Origin: AP-15 sp963700195 | GTDB lineage: Bacteria > Pseudomonadota > Alphaproteobacteria > ATCC43930 > CGMCC-115725 | Reading direction: 5' to 3' | Assembly: GCA_963700195.1 (NCBI GenBank) | Contig: CAVOWQ010000031.1 | Coordinates: 310,001-374,000 of the forward strand | DNA: 64,000 nucleotides | Shown here: piece after piece, positions 60,966-64,000 of the stretch | How the letters are laid out: each line of letters opens with the position of its first letter | Position numbering within the stretch: position 1 is the stretch's first letter | Position numbers and translations under genes: made by a program | The notes under the pieces: model-generated | The model's database searches: none | What the model was told of the DNA's origin: nothing | What the model saw: the letters and a program-made list of their open reading frames with translations, nothing else

Positions 60966-60971
60966 GGCGGA

Positions 60972-61514
60972 TCAGCGAGCGAAGTTGCGGGTACGCCTGA
61001 TCTTTTTTTGCAGCAACAGGACACCGTAGAGCAGTGCTTCGGCAGTTGGTGGACAGCCTGGAACGTAAACGTCCACCGGCACGATCCGATCGCAGCCGCG
61101 CACCACCGAGTAGGAATAATGATAATAGCCGCCGCCATTGGCGCACGAGCCCATCGAAATAACCCAGCGCGGCTCGGCCATTTGGTCGTAGACCTTGCGC
61201 AATGCCGGCGCCATCTTGTTGCACAGCGTGCCCGCCACGATCATGACATCCGATTGGCGAGGGCTCGCACGGAAGACCACGCCGAACCGGTCGAGATCGT
61301 AGCGGCTCGCCCCGGTGTGCATCATCTCGACCGCGCAACACGCCAGACCAAAGGTCATCGGCCACAGCGACCCGGTGCGCGCCCAGTTCACCAGGTTGTC
61401 GAGTGTCGCGACGACAAAGCCCTGATTCTGCACTTCCTCGGTCGCCGCCTTGAGGAGCACACTCTGCTCAGTGCCAGGAGGAAGCGGGCGGACGGGTGTC
61501 TCGATCACTCCCAT
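60972..61514 (-). CDS. nuoB: NADH-quinone oxidoreductase subunit B
   Basis: 180 residues with the N2 cluster ligands in FGLACCAVEMMH, MGSCANGGGYYHYSYSVVRG and VYVPGCPPTAEALLYGVLLL. N2 passes electrons to quinone. The ATG at 61514 overlaps nuoA by 10 bases; the longer open frame belongs to the nuoA antiphase. Confidence 0.95.
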   Translation of the reverse strand: MGVIETPVRPLPPGTEQSVLLKAATEEVQNQGFVVATLDNLVNWARTGSLWPMTFGLACCAVEMMHTGASRYDLDRFGVVFRASPRQSDVMIVAGTLCNKMAPALRKVYDQMAEPRWVISMGSCANGGGYYHYSYSVVRGCDRIVPVDVYVPGCPPTAEALLYGVLLLQKKIRRTRNFAR

Positions 61515-61870
61515 TCCAACGCCCCCTTTTGCCATTCGTAGATAAAGCCGATGGTCAGCACTCCAAGGAATACGATCATCGACCAAAAGCCAAACATCCC
61601 GATATCGCCCAACGCGACCGCCCACGGAAACAAAAAGGCCACTTCGAGATCGAAGATGATGAACAGGATCGCCACCAAATAGTAGCGGACATCGAACCGC
61701 ACCCTGGCATCGCCAAACGGGTCGAACCCGCATTCATAGGGCGACAGCTTTTCCGTGTTGGGCCGCTGGCGCGCAACAATCAAAGAGGCGGCGACCATTG
61801 CGATCGATATCGCGCCGGCAATGGCCAGAAACACGAGGATCGGGAAGTACTCGCGCAGTAGGGTTTCCAT
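61505..61870 (-). CDS. nuoA: NADH-quinone oxidoreductase subunit A
   Basis: 121 residues, three helices. KLSPYECGFDPFGDARVRFD carries the conserved cysteine loop facing the quinone site, and YYLVAILFIIFDLEVAFLFP has the membrane acidic residues. First gene of the nuo operon; its promoter should lie in the 150 bases between it and tRNA-Asp, where nothing specific can be read. Confidence 0.95.
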   Translation of the reverse strand: METLLREYFPILVFLAIAGAISIAMVAASLIVARQRPNTEKLSPYECGFDPFGDARVRFDVRYYLVAILFIIFDLEVAFLFPWAVALGDIGMFGFWSMIVFLGVLTIGFIYEWQKGALEWE

Positions 61871-62020
61871 TGAGGCTCTTGCTGACGTGGCGCACTCGGG
61901 CCGCAGGAAGATGTCGCCCGGCCCACTCGTCCCAGGAACATATATAATGCGGTTTGCCGCAATGCGACTCCGCCGGCCGCGATCTGCTGCGGCCCAGCAA
62001 GATTTCACGTCCGAAATCGA

Positions 62021-62097
<77 letters not shown>

Positions 62098-62265
62098 GCA
62101 GCCTCGACCCGGGCGGCACTCCTACCCCCTCCGGCTGGAGGGTGTCAAGCTGACCTCGGTCGAATCGAGCCGGCGTCCGCGGCTGGAAAGCCTGTTTACG
62201 GCACTTCGACCAACTCCAGCCGACGCTCAACACGCTGTTCACTCATGCGTCGGGCGGTCGTGCCG

Positions 62266-62304
62266 TGGCGGGCGATGAGGACTTCGAACCCCCGCCCCCC
62301 TCGG
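62266..62304 (-). repeat. Duplicate of the 3' end of tRNA-Val (probable attachment site)
   Basis: 39 bases matching 63429-63468, the CCA end, T arm and part of the variable region of tRNA-Val, with three differences. It lacks one G present in the tRNA (GATGAGGACT against GATGAGGGACT). Same orientation as the tRNA. Such duplicated tRNA 3' ends mark integration of a phage or island; an integrase fragment begins immediately inside. Confidence 0.75.
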
Positions 62305-62814
62305 ATCGCCTGATCCGGCGGGAGCTGTTGCCCGCGCTGGGAACCGTGCCGATCGCCGAGTCGCGGCGCCGCAATCTCATCGGGGTCGTCAACGCCATCG
62401 CTGACCGCGGCCGCCTGGCGGCCACGCACAAAGTCCGGGAAGTCAGCAAGCGCATCACCGGCTGGGCTGACGATGAGGAGCTGATCGACAACAACCCGTT
62501 CCTTGGCGGCACCAGTCCGCTGCGTCTGCGGGAACCTCGCGCGCACTGTCACGAGGCGAGATTAAGGCGCTGTGGCGCATCTGGCAGGTGATGGGGGCGC
62601 CGATGGGGATGTTCATGATGTTCGCCGCTCGCCACCGCCCAGCGGCGCGGCGAAATCGCGGCGATGGAGCATGCCGAACTCAACCCTCGAGCGCCGGCTG
62701 TGGACGATCCCGGCCGGCAAGGCGAAGAACCGGAAAGAGCCAGACAAAACGGGCGTCGACAGGCGGCAGACTGCGCAGGATGCTGATCGCGAGCGAGCTC
62801 AGCGGCACCAAATG
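62305..62814 (+). pseudogene. Tyrosine-type phage integrase remnant with frameshifts and an inverted 75-bp piece
   Basis: Starting at the tRNA-Val fragment, three frames in turn spell an integrase: RLIRRELLPALGTVPIAESR and KRITGWADDEELIDNNPFLG, then EIKALWRIWQVMGAPMGMFM, then TAQRRGEIAAMEHAELN (with the first catalytic arginine) and LERRLWTIPAGKAKNRKE. The next expected 25 codons, HLVPLSSLAISILRSLPPVD to RFVW, lie on the opposite strand at 62740-62814. The N-terminal arm domain and the catalytic C-terminus with tyrosine are missing. Not functional. Confidence 0.75.
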
Positions 62815-63040
62815 CTTGGGCGGGTCTTCCTCGACGAGGTTGGTGCGCAGCAGATATCGGCCTTGGCGCGCGCACACTTGCCGCAGCTTTTTTCGATCGA
62901 GGCGATAGCTGAAGGTGGCGCTGTCTACGGCAACCTCGATCGCGGCCCGGCGCCAGGCGGTACGGGACTGATCGCGCGGCGCCGAGTTTCATCAGCAGCT
63001 CGTCGCGCTGCGGGCGGAAGCCTCGGACCTCGATCAGATC
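62815..63040 (-). pseudogene. Transposase fragment, IS1634-like (IS4 superfamily)
   Basis: The minus strand reads RDELLMKLGAAR, a frame change, SRTAWRRAAIEVAVDSATFS, YRLDRKKLRQVCARQGRYLL and RTNLVEEDPPK, matching the GRYLLRTNL block of IS1634-family transposases (usually followed by AKLW and the catalytic glutamate region). It stops at 62815, joined in frame to the inverted integrase piece. Only about 75 codons remain. Confidence 0.6.
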
Positions 63041-63428
63041 GACCCGGAAATCGCCTTGTTGATCACCACAAGGGCACAGAGCTATCCGGCATGGCGGGTG
63101 AGAGCGGACATGAGAAACGAGGTCAGGCTTAGCGGCGATGATGCGTATCTGCGCGGCATCGCAACGGCGCTTCTGCACTGATACGACATCGCCGAAGGAT
63201 TCTGTGGTTCGACTCCTCGCGCGGCGCCTACGGTTTTTGTCGCTCGGACGCCCTGGCGGACGGCTCCATTTCGGGTTACTCGAGCACCCGGCCCCTTTAG
63301 CCGGCTCGGGGGCGATCTCAAAAAATGTTAAGATCGGTCCCTGCCCAAAGAGTTACCCGGACCGTTACCCCGCGACCCGATCAGCCGGATTTTGACCCCA
63401 AGAAAATTTAGCTAATATCTGATTTTGT

Positions 63429-63505
63429 TGGTGGGCGATGAGGGACTTCGAACCCCCGACCCCCTCGGTGTAAACGAGATGCTCTACCAACTGAGCTAAT
63501 CGCCC
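63429..63505 (-). tRNA. tRNA-Val (TAC)
   Basis: 77 bases with encoded CCA. Acceptor GGGCGAT/ATCGCCC, D arm GCTC..GAGC, anticodon arm TCTCG-TTTACAC-CGAGG (anticodon TAC). The T arm has 13 bases after GGGGG where 12 are expected, so the T loop would be 8 bases; the partial copy at 62266-62304 has one G fewer and a normal count. One extra G may be a sequencing slip. Lies 13 bases downstream of hupB. Confidence 0.9.
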
Positions 63506-63518
63506 CGCGCCACGCGGG

Positions 63519-63791
63519 TCAGTTCAGCGAATCGCGCAATCCCTTGCCGGGCTTGAATTTGGCCTGCTTCGACGCGGCAATCTGAATCTTCTCGCCGGTC
63601 CGTGGGTTGCGTCCTTCCGATGCTGCCCGCGACGCGACCGAAAATGTGCCAAAGCCGACGAGACGAACCTCGTCGCCGCCTTTCAATGCGTCGGCAATGG
63701 CGTCGAATACCGCATCAACGGCCTTGCTCGCGTCCGACTTCTTCATATCAGTCTTGCCGCTGACGGTATCGACGAGTTCGTTTCTGTTCAC
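63519..63791 (-). CDS. hupB: HU family DNA-binding protein
   Basis: 90 residues, a histone-like dimer that bends DNA. MNRNELVDTVSGKTDMKKSD forms the dimer body, VRLVGFGTFSVASRAASEGR and NPRTGEKIQIAASKQAKFKP the DNA-binding arm with the intercalating proline. Position next to tRNA-Val and upstream of nuo is conserved in Alphaproteobacteria, where lon usually precedes it (outside this window). The 208 bases after its start, to the window end, show no gene. Confidence 0.96.
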   Translation of the reverse strand: MNRNELVDTVSGKTDMKKSDASKAVDAVFDAIADALKGGDEVRLVGFGTFSVASRAASEGRNPRTGEKIQIAASKQAKFKPGKGLRDSLN

Positions 63792-64000
63792 GATACCCCC
63801 CTGGGCGAGTGTACGGGACTAAAGTTGCACTGTTCGCCGCAGAGTTTAGAGCGCAGCTGCCCAAGGGTCAACTGCGCAGCAGCCCGGAATCGAAGCAATC
63901 TCGTTGCTAAACGCACTCGCGCAGAACTCACCGCCCGCAGTCTGCCGCACCTATACTCGGCGCACTGGTTAATGAGTTACCAATCCCGACCGCTCTTCGC

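Overview
The window comes from a high-GC alphaproteobacterium. The clearest taxonomic signal is the right half: hupB, tRNA-Val, tRNA-Asp, a complete 14-gene nuoA-N operon, then birA, coaX, rnj, mce and a DUF1467 gene. That order is common in Hyphomicrobiales and related Alphaproteobacteria. The sox genes, the duplicated-permease ABC system and the GC-rich hairpin repeats fit the same group. The exact genus cannot be read from the sequence.

Layout. 1-990 is the end of a molybdopterin hydroxylase. 1113-4843 is a sulfur-oxidation operon (fccA-like, fccB, soxX, soxY, soxZ, soxA) without soxB or soxCD here. 4.9-14 kb holds an NHL protein, an ECF sigma factor, small secreted proteins, several decayed genes and aromatic or C1-type catabolic genes (FAD monooxygenase, MetE-like, VOC). 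14-19.3 kb has bacterioferritin, a CoA transferase, a ThDP enzyme and a nucleoside phosphorylase-fold gene. 19.9-24.5 kb is a phosphate/polyphosphate block (ppk, CBS-BON, PiT). 24.6-28.1 kb is an anion-type ABC transporter with fused permeases. 28-36.7 kb is an accessory region: a wHTH-TPR regulator, small secreted proteins, a PEP-CTERM protein, a HigBA toxin-antitoxin pair, repeats and an LLM oxidoreductase. 37-40.1 kb has a peptide-binding protein, a methyltransferase and a Tag-family glycosylase. 43.1-61.9 kb is the core housekeeping block. 62-63.5 kb is a scrambled integrase/transposase scar next to tRNA-Val.

The most interesting system is at 40209-43044 on the minus strand: two tandem secreted precursor peptides rich in Trp-X-Asn, a radical SAM/SPASM maturase of the GrrM/OscB type, and a secreted companion protein. 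It looks like a cyclophane-forming RiPP operon with alphaproteobacterial precursors whose cores differ from each other and lie outside the cytoplasm by design (both carry export signals).

Quality warning. At least a dozen genes are interrupted by single-base frameshifts, mostly one extra base in a short G/C or A run, including nuoF and nuoG inside an otherwise perfect complex I operon. Many of these are probably sequencing or assembly errors. A different class of broken genes (epoxide hydrolase, CmcJ-like oxidoreductase, integrase) shows internal deletions or an inversion and is genuine decay.
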